Assembly: GCF_003590095.1 (NCBI RefSeq)
Contig: NC_039494.1
Location: forward strand, 2,046,001 to 2,110,000
Length of the DNA: 64,000 nt
From: Trichoplusia ni
Taxonomy: Eukaryota; Arthropoda; Insecta; Lepidoptera; Noctuidae
Direction of reading: 5' to 3'
Part shown: piece by piece, positions 38,797 to 53,700 of the stretch
Numbering within the stretch: position 1 is the stretch's first letter
Layout: the number at the start of each line of letters is the position of its first letter
Notes under the pieces: model-generated
Seen by the model: the letters and a program-made list of their open reading frames with translations, nothing else
Told to the model about the DNA's origin: nothing
Databases searched by the model: none
Position numbers and translations under genes: made by a program

Positions 38797-41700
38797 ATGG
38801 AAGAAGAAGTCGGTATAAAAGGTAAGTTTAAAAATAAACAACCATCAAAAGAAGCGTGGAAGCATGGTGTTCTTAATATAGTGATAAGAGCATCACGCTG
38901 CCGGCGAAACGTAAGCGTTATTATAATTTAAAAGCGCTTCAAATGACATATAATTTTATTTTAGTTTTTTCTCTCGACGCTTACGCCCCAGAAACGTGTT
39001 CACACAATACAGTTCCATTTTGTTTAGGCATTGTCGCAACACGACGCAATACCGGAATGTGAAGTTATTTCACGATATAACTCAATAGTTCTCATGAATT
39101 CTAGAAGCATTTTCATTGCATATCAATCGCTTTGATATAGGTTAATTGAAATCAATCAGAGCTCGTTGAGAAGTGACCGCTTTTTGATGTAAATCAAAAG
39201 TAAGCTGGATAACATTAGAATGCTTTTGAAATGGGTCTGTAATTTAACAGCTAGGTTTAACTTACGTCGGACATCGTAGTAAACAAATTATAAACATTAT
39301 AGTTGAGCACACTTGTAAACATAGGCCCTTTCTATATTAACTCAGTTATAAAAGAAAAACGTAGCTGTAGGTATCTTTAAGTTATTGTTACCAATGTTGT
39401 TTATTTGGGACAAATCTCCTATCTTAACATATTATAACACTGGTTGTAATGCCACTATCAATCACAGCTTTATGAAAAAAGAAACATATTAAACATAGAG
39501 GTGCTACTGTTCAATAGATATTTTCTTTTTCAGTGACAAGGCTTAGGAGAAGGTTGTCTGTTGATGCTGATGATGTTTTGTCACCCTCCTCACAGTCAAC
39601 ACCAACAAAGAAGAGGAGTGGAAGACTTGCAGCTAAGCCACAGTTGGAACTCATTGATGAAAATGGTAAGAATTTATTGTTATATTTTTTTCTTATGCTG
39701 ATTAAGCCATATTTTACTTAATATTTGCACCAGCCAGTAAGTGTTCAGCTGTAGGCCAATGACCTCTCTAAAAAACATAATGTTCCCCACACTGTATCAT
39801 TGGATTTTGAATTAAGAATGATTGAACTCAAGTTGTCAGTTGGGGTCTTGCCATACTCTCACTCATACTCATTGTTATTCAATTATCCAGTATTGGTACA
39901 AATAAGAGATGAAATACAGAGGTTTGAAATAACTGCACTATTTATGACCACTATATTAAAGTATTTTATCTTTTAATCTATATAATCTTGCCAATACAAC
40001 AAATGAGGTATTTATTTAAATTTGTAAGAAAGTCCAACTAAACTATACACAGATACTTTGTCTTATTTATGTCTCATAATAAATCCTACACAAATAAAAC
40101 AATGCCACACAAAAAAGGTTGTTACAACATGCTGCAGAAGTGAGATAGATTTTAAGCTCCTTGAGGCCTTTCTGATTGAATCTTATGTGAATATTCAACT
40201 ATTGCTTATGCCAGAGGTCATTACTGAGTAATCTTTATAGGTGTTTGATGTGTGATGAGTTTATATTTCCTATTTATAGTTTGTACACATAGCTGTGTTT
40301 GTTCATTGATAAAAACCTAATGAAGAATCATAAAATGAATCAAGTATTTTTTAATTATTTTTCTTTCATTGTGTTCTCATTAATTACATTCATATGAATC
40401 TTATTTGTCTACTCATAAATTCAACTATTTTCTAGACTGAGTCTTAACTAGACCAATGAATCTCCTATTGTTTCAGTAATAGATATTTTTACCATTGAAT
40501 AATATTTTATTCTAATAAATATGTTCTGCTGTGCTTGATTTTGAAGGTGCTTATGCATAAATGTCAATAAAGTCATAAGCCAATTTACAATTTAACCTCC
40601 CTTTAATGATTTTATTGTTTGAAATCATCCAATCATATTATCAACAGTTTTTTCTATTTTATAATTAAGAAATTAAAGTAAATTATTTACCAAAAGCACT
40701 ACTGCTGCTTAATTAGATAATTTTTCAACTCTCTTAAATTCGCTACAAAACGCCTTACAGTACCAGACCTTGTTCCAAACAAGACAACCAAAGCCATAGC
40801 CGCAGAAGAAAAAGTACTCACACCAGCAAGACGCAGCCAAAGGATTCGTTCTAACACAAGCATTCTGTCGGAGACACCAGAAATTGAAGAGAAGAGTACT
40901 CCAGCAAGGCGTACAACCAGAGTCAAGTCTAATACCAGTCTTGTAGCAGAGGTGACAAGTACTACCACACCAAGAGCTAAGAGAGCAGCAAGGAGGAATT
41001 CTCAAATAGGTTAGATTACAGTTTTTATTACCTTATTCTTATCAGTTGATTGATGTACAACCTCGTAATTCTGAAACTACTTGAAGGATGTGACTGCGGC
41101 ACTCTTGTAGAATGGTGCTTGATTCTACTAGTTTCTGCTTACTGCTTACTGCTTTGTGTGTATTTGGCCAGTCCAAAAATGTTACAAAGTGTGTGGGATT
41201 GACCTTACAGCCCAATCATACAGTAACATAATTATGTTCTGATTTTTTTCAGAATTATTCATAAAGTTTCCCAAGATGATAATATATTTATTCCATTACT
41301 TAATAATTCTGGCCCTGAGATAAACCTTTTTTAGGAAGCATGATTATTTATGCTACATTTACGAAAATTTTGAAGCATGACCACTGAGTAATAAGCAATT
41401 ATTTTCATTTCCAGGCAGTGACAATGAAGCCCCTATTACTCCCGTCAGACAGACTCGAAGAACTCGGAAAGACTCCACATCCAGTGTGGACAAAACAGGT
41501 AAATATACAAAGGCTTATTAGTAACTGAAATATTACTTAGATGTCTGGACTTGTGAGAAAGAACTATGCGGCTAGCAAAGCTACCTACCGCTCTCGCGGG
41601 CCTCCGCGGAAGACTCGCCGCACATCTATCTTGCATTCGATGTGTAATTTGAATGCCAATGAATATTATTATTAATAAATACACAAGATAAAAACTTCTT

Positions 41701-44700
41701 CCTTTCGACTATTACAGCTGACAAAGGCAGCCAAATCAAAGAAGCCATTGTTGAAGAAACAGAAAACTCGGACAATAACAAAAAGGATTCACCCATCAGG
41801 AAGAGTCCCAGATTGAGTGAAAAGGCTCTTAGCAAGGCACAGCCAGTGGTTCAAATAGAAAAACTTGACTTAACAAGCAAGACTGATACATCAATGACAC
41901 AAAAGGAAAACAAGGAAACAATGAAGGCAGTAGAAGAAAAGCCATCTGAAAACAACAACCTTTCAATTACCAGTTCTAAATTGATTAAAGACTTAGATGA
42001 TGCACCCAAAAAAGCCAAAAACGACATGAATAAGAGTGCCAATGCTTTATATGACGAAGCCTTACCTAAACCCAGAAGGAGCAGAACTAAATCATGGACA
42101 ACTATATCCGTAGAACCTTCACATGACAACAATTTCAATAGTGACAGTGAAGTATTTAAAAAGGACAGCAAAAAGAAAAATAATACACTTAATACCTCCA
42201 ATATGTCTGGTTCTGGAGATGGTATTATGAACACAAGTAACAAACAGAATGAAGATGTTAACACTTCAGTACTTTCAGATAAGAAAAACAAGAAGCGTCA
42301 GGAAAAATCCTTGATCATGGATACTGAAACCACAGATCCAGTTTTAAGTGAATCACCTAAACTAAAAAAGTCAGAAGTTATATCTGAAGATTCGTCAGAT
42401 TCCAAAAAGGATAAAAAAGAGCGTAAAAGTTTAAATACGTCTAAAGAAGATACTGTAACTGAGAAACTGTTCCAACAACCACCTACTGGCCTTATCACAT
42501 CTTTAGTATTCATTGACGACTCTGACTCAAATCATGAGAGTGTTGGCAAAGGAAATACAGAGAAGGACTTTGACAGTGGAGATCAATGCGTACCAGTTGT
42601 TGACCATGGCTTAGGATCCAACGAAACTAAAGAAGCCGCAAATAACTTGAGCTACGAACCAATGGATGTTGATGAAACTCTACCTGAAAATATATCTCTA
42701 TCGACTTTCGCACAGAAGAATAATTCAGTTAAACTCGATGACAAGGAAAATGAATCACAAAAACGGAAGTCATTAAATATTTCTCAAATTAAAGACAACA
42801 GTTTGTTGAATTCTAAAAGAAAGTCATCTATTTCCAATGTAGTTTCGGAAGATACTCTTGATGGCACTAACTTGCCAAGTCGAAGATCTTTGGATAAGAG
42901 CTCAGTAAATAATAGCTACACTAACAATTCTAAACGAAATTCTTCTGTTTTTAATGTCTCAACCATAGACTTGAAACATAACATTGAAAGTAATGTCAAA
43001 AGATCTAAAACTAAGTCTTTGACTGCTGAGGAAGTTAAAGACGTGATCATGGAGGAAATAACCAATAAATCAAATAGAAGGCCTTCATTATTAGAAGATA
43101 GCATTAAAAATTCTAGCACAACGTCAGCCGGAGCCCTCGTTATTGATGAATCTGTTAATACGAGCCTTAACAAATCTAAAAACAAAAACTCAGTATCTGC
43201 AATAGTTGCTGAAACTGAGAAAAGAAAGTCTTCAAACTCAGACTCGGTTAATGTTGATGATGTAATGAATAAAAGTGAAAATAAATCTAAAGATAAATCA
43301 TCAATTTTAAATGAAGTAAATGATGATTCTGCAGATAAAAGTCTCAGTAAGTCGAAAAGAAAATCTTCAATAGGACAAGAAAATCATGATAAGACTGACA
43401 ATGCCAACAAAAGCACCTTAGTGTTGTCTCAGTTAAAAGACTTATCTCAAAGCGAATTAAATGCTGAAACTAACAACCTTAAAGAATCTAATGATACCAC
43501 AGCAAAATTATCAAAATCCGTTAATACTCCAAATGTAACATTAGATAAAGACTCTGATAAGAAGAATTTATCACTAACATATTTGACAAGCACACCTTTA
43601 CAGCAGAAGTCGTTGAAAAAGTTGGGCATGCAGATCAATAGTTCAATAATCACACCAAGCAGTACAACTAAAATAGAGAAGAAGAATACTACGAAAAGCT
43701 CTACAAAAGAAGCTTCTATCATGTCGCAAGATTCATCTGAAGATGATGAGTCTGAAGAAGATGATGACTCAGAAGCATCTGAAGAAGAAGAAGAATCATC
43801 TTTAGAAAAAAGCAACTTGATGGACGATGAGGCCGAAGAAGCAGGTGAGGGTTACGAATCAGGAGACAGCAGAGATGAAGACGAAAAGGAATACGAGGAA
43901 CAAAACGAGATTGCAATTAAAGGTGAAACTCTAGACTCTGATGACGAAGAAGAATACTCAGACGATGAATACGAAAAGGATTCATTCATAGTTAGCTCGG
44001 ATGAGGAAGATAATGATCTACTTAGCGGATCAGGCGATGACCTTGATATGAGCGATAATGAACTGAAAATGACCTCAAAATCTAAAAAGAAATACAACGA
44101 ACGTAAGTCCAAAGAACAAAAGAAGGCTTCTAGAGAAATGTTTGAAGCGAGACATCAGCTGGATGATAAAACTGGTTCTAAAAAGAAAAATAATCGTCAA
44201 CGTTTAGACTCGACTTCCTCTGAATCTGATGACGAAGTAAAAACACAGCCGAAGCAAAGGCGTCAAAGAATTGATTCTAGTCAAGACAGAAGCAATGTGC
44301 AGTCTGATGCTGACAAGTCTTTAACCAAGAAGAAGACACCAAGACTAATGTCAGTGTCCTTTTGTGAAGATAATGAAAAAGAAACAACCATTCGTGAAGA
44401 TGCTGAATCAGAGGAGAAGAGCAAAGGGCGTGAAAACAAATCTAGTCAAGAAGATATCAGCAATGCTCAGTCTGAAGCCGATAAATCTATCTCAAAGAAA
44501 AAGATAGCCAGGCGCATGTCAGTTTCCATTTGCGAAGATGACGAAAAGGAAAAGTCTGTTACCGAAGTCTTTGGAACCGAACCAAGAAACAAAAAGCTTC
44601 CTCTAGATAACAGTCAAAATGTAAGCAATGTCCAGTCTGACCCGGAAAAGACTTTATCCAGTAAAAAGAAAAAGATAAATAGACGTATGTCTGTTTCCAT

Positions 44701-47700
44701 AAGCGAAGATGTTGAAACGAATGAGGAAGAAATCACTATTCGTGAAGAAGCTGAACCAGGCAAAGATGACCCATTAGCATTGCAGCATGCTATTAAAACA
44801 GAACCAAAGACTCCTCAGAAAGATTTAAATATTTCAACTGTAGCAGTTACCAGTGTTGATGACGCGGAACAAGTCAATGTTGACGAAAATGTGACAATCT
44901 TGGAATCTAATCAAACATCAGACCCATTACAAACCACTATCGCTCCTGACGCTGACATCCACGAGGGATGACGATAGCGAAGATTCTCTCAGTGAAAATG
45001 AAGAAATAACTGAAAACTATGAATCTATGCTTAACAATTTAAACAATATTACCTCAAAGAAAAATAAAACTCAGGACATCTCCTTGAATTTAGACAAAAA
45101 GACAAAACAGAAGAAGAACAAAGAACCTATTGTAGATCAACTGAATCTAACTCAAGTTAAAAAATCAAAGAAAAAGAATGCAACTGTTGTGGATGAACAA
45201 CCTAAAGTCGAGGAGGGTAAAAATACTGAGAAAGAAAAGCAAGTATTAGTATTTTCCGAAGGTTCGTCGGATTCTATTGACATGAAGTTATTGTTCCCTG
45301 AAGACAGCAATGACAGTGAAGCTATAGGCGTAAACAAGAACGAGCAAGCCAAGGATAGCAAGAAAACAGACGAAAACACCGAAGTTCCTGATGATTTCAT
45401 ACCATTGAAGAGAACTGAAGGCAAAACAAACATTCTTGAGAATTCAGGTGGGTACTTACTATATTATACAGATTGTTCTACACGTCTGTGCTCGCGGCGC
45501 TGTGTGCGGACTTCTTGCAGCGATTGCTTATTATTGAACCTTTAATTTCTATGTCAATGACATAAATAAAAACAGTATTAGTGCACAACATCACTTTATA
45601 TTTACAAGGGTTACTCTTACATGGAGCTGTGCGCTACTTTTGCATTTAAAATAACACCTGTAAACGAGTTTCATAACACATCCCATGTAATTTTGTACAG
45701 CGAGATTTTAAGAACCTTTATTTTTAAACTCTATTTTTCACTTTTGCTAATAACTGGCACAATAGCTTCACTCAAAATGTTACTGAAACAGTTTACTATA
45801 GACAAAGGCAAATGCACTTGTAAATTTATATTTCTGTTTGATCTAATTTTGCTTTTGTTTTATATTTGTTCAAGTGTTTAACTATTCATGTAATTTTCAG
45901 AAACCATTAACAAGTCTGTGGATGAATCAGTGTTGAATGTGAGCAGTAAGAAGAAAAATAAGCGCAAATCAGCACAGACTGTGGAAAATGAGGATATCAT
46001 GAGTAAGTTTTAAGAACTAAATTAATTAACGAAATATTTTCCAATTGAAGTATCTTTTTTTCTTTCTTACCTAGTGCCACATCTAGTCAAGTCTGTGATC
46101 TAATAAACATGTTTTTTTGTTTTGTTAGTTGGCCCAATCCGCAATCTGCGGTGCATCTTGCACCACTGTTAGGAAAAGCCTTAGCTAAGCCATAATTGAT
46201 ACCATGGGGGATGTTTGTTATTTATAAATCTGTATTCAACAACCGTTCATGGTGGTTATTATTTTTTTAAATAATTAGTATTTAGTAACATTTTATTTAT
46301 TGTAACACATTAGTTGCAATTTTTACTAAAGTTAAAATTTTCATAGATAAAATGTAGACTGTAATCTAATCTTTTGATTACACTTTGCAGCCTGTCAACG
46401 TCTAGAAATGAATATAATTAATCAAGCATTATACACACACATTTTAAACAGAAAATTTCATTATTCCAGATGAGCAGGAGACAAATTTGAATTTCTTTAT
46501 TGATACAACTGGGGATCTTGCTGACAGTGAAAAGAATGATGCTAACACTTCTATAAAGAGCAGTGCCAAAAAGAAAAAACAGAAGAATAACGTCTCCTTT
46601 GTTAATATTGAGAGGAAAAAACCTGGTATTTTTTTTTTATTTATTTAGCACACCAACAGTACAATTACCTTAAAACTTAACATTTACATTTTTAAAGTGT
46701 ATGTAGATTATGCTATTAATATTCTTATTGCGCTTGCCAGAACCATTTAACCATTCTATCTCATTACATTATTCCTGTAAAATAATGAGTGACCTGTGTG
46801 AGAACCCCCAAATTGTTTTCATTATTTTGTTCATGGAACAATAACATGTCTGCTTCTTATCCCTCTTTAATGACTATTTTTACCAATCCATTTTTTATTC
46901 ATGTTTGCATTTTTCTCTCTCTTCCTAGTTTGTTAGGGGTAAAACATAATATGTGAACATGTTTTATTACTCCTCATCAAGCTGTGACTTTGATTTCATT
47001 ATTTCAGGCCATGAATCTGATGATGCACCACTCGAAGTTTCGTACCAAAGCAACAGGAACACAACTCAAATTGAAGAGGAACCTGCAACTGAAATTCTAA
47101 ACGAAAGTGCCAAAAAGAAGAAGAAAAAAATAAGAAGGGATTGAATTCGTCTGTAGTTGAAGAAATCAGCTTATTTGGACAAAAAGGTTAGTTTTCTTAA
47201 TTAGCTGATATAGACAACATGCAAGGATCCGACAATTTGGGATCAATTGTCGAATCATATACCAGAGCTACACAGCTTCTCATGTAAAGCATCTCACACT
47301 ATATTTCTCACATCGTCTAAATGAGCCTTAACTCATAGTCACTCAGTCAGTGCATGTAATATAGACTTAAATAGTACTTAGTTTATAACATTAATAAATA
47401 TAGTATCTTAAAATGTTCATTGTTTTGCAGCTAACGCAGCTGACAAGTCAAACACTTCGATCACAGAAGGCAGTGCTAAGAAGAAGAAGAAATTGTTGGA
47501 ATCTCAAGTGGAGCAGGAAAAAGGTGTGTATTCGTTCGTATAAGATAAATATTAGTGTATTAACTGAATTTAAAATAACTTAAATAGAATTCCAAGAACT
47601 TTGATCTTGATTTTCTTGCAATACATACAGGCAATGTATAATAATAGCGATCAGCTTGTAACTTTCTAACCTACATACAAAACTTTGGCTTTTGACTCCT

Positions 47701-50700
47701 TTCTTTTTTATGGTGCTTAACCAACTTGTCTTATTGACAAAGACAAGGTTGTCAATGAGATGTGTATAAACAAGATTTGACGCCTGTCTTGGGAACAGTT
47801 TTACGTATTCCCGTTTTTATCCAAAATTGTTAACATGTAATCTATCACAATGATTTTGTCAAATGTTTATGTTCTTTGACAGAGGGCGATACAAACGTTT
47901 TAGTTCAAAATGTGTCAATAGGCAGTGCTAAAAAGCAGAAACAGAAAACAGCTGATGAGAATTCTGGAGTGGAAGCTACTGAAGGTAAACTACGTGATAA
48001 CCAACTCGCTGACCCTTGTCTAGTCTGAGCCCTCGAACGTAACTTTGTATTGGTAAAATAACTTTTTAGACCCTAACACAAAGGGACGCAAAAATATTTA
48101 ATAAAAGTATTTGCTTTAGTCAATATTTATCGCCTCTACCCATAAGAATGAATAGGGTATTTGACCAAAAAAAAATCTGTTTAGTCCATCAGACATATTT
48201 CCATAAATATTTTATACATAGTTTTTCTTTTATCCCTTAAACAGTGAAACAGTGCTTTGAAATCTCGTGTTATGTCACTTACTACACCTAATTTAGCCCC
48301 CAATACCANNNNNNNNNNNNNNNNNNNNNNNNNNNNNNNNNNNNNNNNNNNNNNNNNNNNNNNNNNNNNNNNNNNNNNNNNNNNNNNNNNNNNNNNNNNN
48401 NNNNNNNNNNNNNNNNNNNNNNNNNNNNNNNNNNNNNNNNNNNNNNNNNNNNNNNNNNNNNNNNNNNNNNNNNNNNNNNNNNNNNNNNNNNNNNNNNNNN
48501 NNNNNNNNNNNNNNNNNNNNNNNNNNNNNNNNNNNNNNNNNNNNNNNNNNNNNNNNNNNNNNNNNNNNNNNNNNNNNNNNNNNNNNNNNNNNNNNNNNNN
48601 NNNNNNNNNNNNNNNNNNNNNNNNNNNNNNNNNNNNNNNNNNNNNNNNNNNNNNNNNNNNNNNNNNNNNNNNNNNNNNNNNNNNNNNNNNNNNNNNNNNN
48701 NNNNNNNNNNNNNNNNNNNNNNNNNNNNNNNNNNNNNNNNNNNNNNNNNNNNNNNNNNNNNNNNNNNNNNNNNNNNNNNNNNNNNNNNNNNNNNNNNNNN
48801 NNNNNNNNNNNNNNNNNNNNNNNNNNNNNNNNNNNNNNNNNNNNNNNNNNNNNNNNNNNNNNNNNNNNNNNNNNNNNNNNNNNNNNNNNNNNNNNNNNNN
48901 NNNNNNNNNNNNNNNNNNNNNNNNNNNNNNNNNNNNNNNNNNNNNNNNNNNNNNNNNNNNNNNNNNNNNNNNNNNNNNNNNNNNNNNNNNNNNNNNNNNN
49001 NNNNNNNNNNNNNNNNNNNNNNNNNNNNNNNNNNNNNNNNNNNNNNNNNNNNNNNNNNNNNNNNNNNNNNNNNNNNNNNNNNNNNNNNNNNNNNNNNNNN
49101 NNNNNNNNNNNNNNNNNNNNNNNNNNNNNNNNNNNNNNNNNNNNNNNNNNNNNNNNNNNNNNNNNNNNNNNNNNNNNNNNNNNNNNNNNNNNNNNNNNNN
49201 NNNNNNNNNNNNNNNNNNNNNNNNNNNNNNNNNNNNNNNNNNNNNNNNNNNNNNNNNNNNNNNNNNNNNNNNNNNNNNNNNNNNNNNNNNNNNNNNNNNN
49301 NNNNNNNNAGGCTTCTAGAGAAATGTTTGAAGCGAGACATCAGCTGGATGATAAAACTGTTCTAAAAAGAAAAATAATCGTCAACGTTTAGACTCGACTT
49401 CCTCTGAATCTGATGACGAAGTAAAAACACAGCCGAAGCAAAGGCGTCAAAGAATTGATTCTAGTCAAGACAGAAGCAATGTGCAGTCTGATGCTGACAA
49501 GTCTTTAACCAAGAAGAAGACACCAAGACTAATGTCAGTGTCCTTTTGTGAAGATAATGAAAAAGAAACAACCATTCGTGAAGATGCTGAATCAGAGGAG
49601 AAGAGCAAAGGGCGTGAAAACAAATCTAGTCAAGAAGATATCAGCAATGCTCAGTCTGAAGCCGATAAATCTATCTCAAAGAAAAAGATAGCCAGGCGCA
49701 TGTCAGTTTCCATTTGCGAAGATGACGAAAAGGAAAAGTCTGTTACCGAAGTCTTTGGAACCGAACCAAGAAACAAAAAGCTTCCTCTTAGATAACAGTC
49801 AAATGTAAGCAATGTCCAGTCTGACCCGGAAAAGACTTTATCCAGTAAAAAGAAAAAGATAAATAGACGTATGTCTGTTTCCATAAGCGAAGATGTTGAA
49901 ACGAATGAGGAAGAAATCACTATTCGTGAAGAAGCTGAACCAGGCAAAGATGACCCATTAGCATTGCAGCATGCTATTAAAACAGAACCAAAGACTCCTC
50001 AGAAAGATTTAAATATTTCAACTGTAGCAGTTACCAGTGTTGATGACGCGGAACAAGTCAATGTTGACGAAAAATGTGACAATCTTGGAATCTAATCAAA
50101 CATCAGACCCATTACAAACCACTATCGCTCCTGACGCTGACATCCACGAGGATGACGATAGCGAAGATTCTCTCAGTGAAAATGAAGAAATAACTGAAAA
50201 CTATGAATCTATGCTTAACAATTTAAACAATATTACCTCAAAGAAAAATAAAACTCAGGACATCTCCTTGAATTTAGACAAAAGACAAACAGAAGAAGAA
50301 CAAAGAACCTATTGTAGATCAACTGAATCTAACTCAAGTTAAAAAATCAAAGAAAAAGAATGCAACTGTTGTGGATGAACAACCTAAAGTCGAGGAGGGT
50401 AAAAATACTGAGAAAGAAAAGCAAGTATTAGTATTTTCCGAAGGTTCGTCGGATTCTATTGACATGAAGTTATTGTTCCCTGAAGACAGCAATGACAGTG
50501 AAGCTATAGGCGTAAACAAGAACGAGCAAGCCAAGGATAGCAAGAAAACAGACGAAAAACACCGAAGTTCCTGATGATTTCATACCATTGAAGAGAACTG
50601 AAGGCAAAACAAACATTCTTGAGAATTCAGGTGGGTACTTACTATATTATACAGATTGTTCTACACGTCTGTGCTCGCGGCGCTGTGTGCGGACTTCTTG

Positions 50701-53700
50701 CAGCGATTGCTTATTATTGAACCTTTAATTTCTATGTCAATGACATAAATAAAAACAGTATTAGTGCACAACATCACTTTATATTTACAAGGGTTACTCT
50801 TACATGGAGCTGTGCGCTACTTTTGCATTTAAAATAACACCTGTAAACGAGTTTCATAACACATCCCATGTAATTTTGTACAGCGAGATTTTAAGAACCT
50901 TTATTTTTAAACTCTATTTTTCACTTTTGCTAATAACTGGCACAATAGCTTCACTCAAAATGTTACTGAAACAGTTTACTATAGACAAAGGCAAATGCAC
51001 TTGTAAATTTATATTTCTGTTTGATCTAATTTTGCTTTTGTTTTATATTTGTTCAAGTGTTTAACTATTCATGTAATTTTCAGAAACCATTAACAAGTCT
51101 GTGGATGAATCAGTGTTGAATGTGAGCAGTAAGAAGAAAAATAAGCGCAAATCAGCACAGACTGTGGAAAATGAGGATATCATGAGTAAGTTTTAAGAAC
51201 TAAATTAATTAACGAAATATTTTCAATTGAAGTATTCTTTTTTTCTTTCTTACCTAGTGCCACATCTAGTCAAGTCTGTGATCTAATAAACATGTTTTTT
51301 TGTTTTGTTAGTTGGCCCAATCCGCAATCTGCGGTGCATCTTGCACCACTGTTAGGAAAAGCCTTAGCTAAGCCATAATTGATACCATGGGGGATGTTTG
51401 TTATTTATAAATCTGTATTCAACAACCGTTCATTGGTGGTTATTATTTTTTTTAAATAATTTAGTATTTAGTAACATTTTATTTATTGTAACACATTAGT
51501 TGCAATTTTTACTAAAGTTAAAATTTTCATAGATAAAATGTAGACTGTAATCTAATCTTTTGATTACACTTTGCAGCCTGTCAACGTCTAGAAATGAATA
51601 TAATTAATCAAGCATTATACACACACATTTTAAACAGAAAATTTCATTATTCCAGATGAGCAGGAGACAAATTTGAATTTCTTTATTGATACAACTGGGG
51701 ATCTTGCTGACAGTGAAAAGAATGATGCTAACACTTCTATAAAGAGCAGTGCCAAAAAGAAAAAACAGAAGAATAACGTCTCCTTTGTTAATATTGAAGA
51801 GGAAAAACCTGGTATTTTTTTTTTATTTATTTAGCACACCAACAGTACAATTACCTTAAAACTTAACATTTACATTTTTAAAGTGTATGTAGATTATGCT
51901 ATTAATATTCTTATTGCGCTTGCCAGAACCATTTAACCATTCTATCTCATTACATTATTCCTGTAAAATAATGAGTGACCTGTGTGAGAACCCCCAAATT
52001 GTTTTCATTATTTTGTTCATGGAACAATAACATGTCTGCTTCTTATCCCTCTTTAATGACTATTTTTACCAATCCATTTTTTTATTCATGTTTGCATTTT
52101 TCTCTCTCTTCCTAGTTTGTTAGGGGTAAAACATAATATGTGAACATGTTTTATTACTCCTCATCAAGCTGTGACTTTGATTTCATTATTTCAGGCCATG
52201 AATCTGATGATGCACCACTCGAAGTTTCGTACCAAAGCAACAGGAACACAACTCAAATTGAAGAGGAACCTGCAACTGAAATTCTAAACGAAAGTGCCAA
52301 AAAGAAGAAGAAAAAAAATAAGAAGGGATTGAATTCGTCTGTAGTTGAAGAAATCAGCTTATTTGGACAAAAAGGTTAGTTTTCTTAATTAGCTGATATA
52401 GACAACATGCAAGGATCCGACAATTTGGGATCAATTGTCGAATCATATACCAGAGCTACACAGCTTCTCAATGTAAAGCATCTCACACTATATTTCTCAC
52501 ATCGTCTAAATGAGCCTTAACTCATAGTCACTCAGTCAGTGCATGTAATATAGACTTAAATAGTACTTAGTTTATAACATTAATAAATATAGTATCTTAA
52601 AATGTTCATTGTTTTGCAGCTAACGCAGCTGACAAGTCAAACACTTCGATCACAGAAGGCAGTGCTAAGAAGAAGAAGAAATTGTTGGAATCTCAAGTGG
52701 AGCAGGAAAAAGGTGTGTATTCGTTCGTATAAGATAAATATTAGTGTATTAACTGAATTTAAAATAACTTAAATAGAATTCCAAGAACTTTGATCTTGAT
52801 TTTCTTGCAATACATACAGGCAATGTATAATAATAGCGATCAGCTTGTAACTTTCTAACCTACATACAAAACTTTGGCTTTTGACTCCTTTCTTTTTTAT
52901 GGTGCTTAACCAACTTGTCTTATTGACAAAGACAAGGTTGTCAATGAGATGTGTATAAACAAGATTTGACGCCTGTCTTGGGAACAGTTTTACGTATTCC
53001 CGTTTTTATCCAAAATTGTTAACATGTAATCTATCACAATGATTTTGTCAAATGTTTATGTTCTTTGACAGAGGGCGATACAAACGTTTTAGTTCAAAAT
53101 GTGTCAATAGGCAGTGCTAAAAAGCAGAAACAGAAAACAGCTGATGAGAATTCTGGAGTGGAAGCTACTGAAGGTAAACTACGTGATAACCAACTCGCTG
53201 ACCCTTGTCTAGTCTGAGCCCTCGAACGTAACTTTGTATTGGTAAAATAACTTTTTAGACCCTAACACAAAGGGACGCAAAAATATTTAATAAAAGTATT
53301 TGCTTTAGTCAATATTTATCGCCTCTACCCATAAGAATGAATAGGGTATTTGACCAAAAAAAAAATCTGTTTAGTCCATCAGACATATTTCCATAAAATA
53401 TTTTATACATAGTTTTTCTTTTATCCCTTAAACAGTGAAACAGTGCTTTGAAATCTCGTGTTATGTCACTTACTACACCTAATTTAGCCCCCAATACCAA
53501 ACTTTATTGCTTGTTATCGTCCTTACTTTTTAAAGATGTGATAAAATTATAAATAGTTATTCAATATTTTTTGGAAATCTGTCTGTCAGACTATATAGTT
53601 TTTTTTGTCAAATACCCTATTCATTCATATCGATATTAATTTAATCATTTTTGAAGTTTATTAGTATTTTTTTTTATGTAGTTTCGGTCCTGACAAACTT

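Noticed and set aside
41851..44112. Several long minus-strand open frames opposite exon 5, up to 146 codons, rich in Ser, Leu and Phe
   Set aside because: They are the complement of Ser/Lys/Asp/Glu-rich codons (GAA, AAG, TCT), which leave the opposite strand open. They have no domains or splice context.
45621..45881. 86-codon frame (MELCATFAFKITP…), also present at 50804-51064
   Set aside because: It lies wholly in the intron between exons 5 and 6, is hydrophobic and AT-driven, and is seen twice only because of the assembly duplicate.
48257..49340. Two 350-codon frames across the N run
   Set aside because: Produced only because N cannot encode a stop; almost all residues are undetermined.
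49309..53499. A real tandem duplication or a second paralogous gene
   Set aside because: Introns are as similar as exons, differences are indels almost only at homopolymers, and the ends coincide with contig edges at an N gap.
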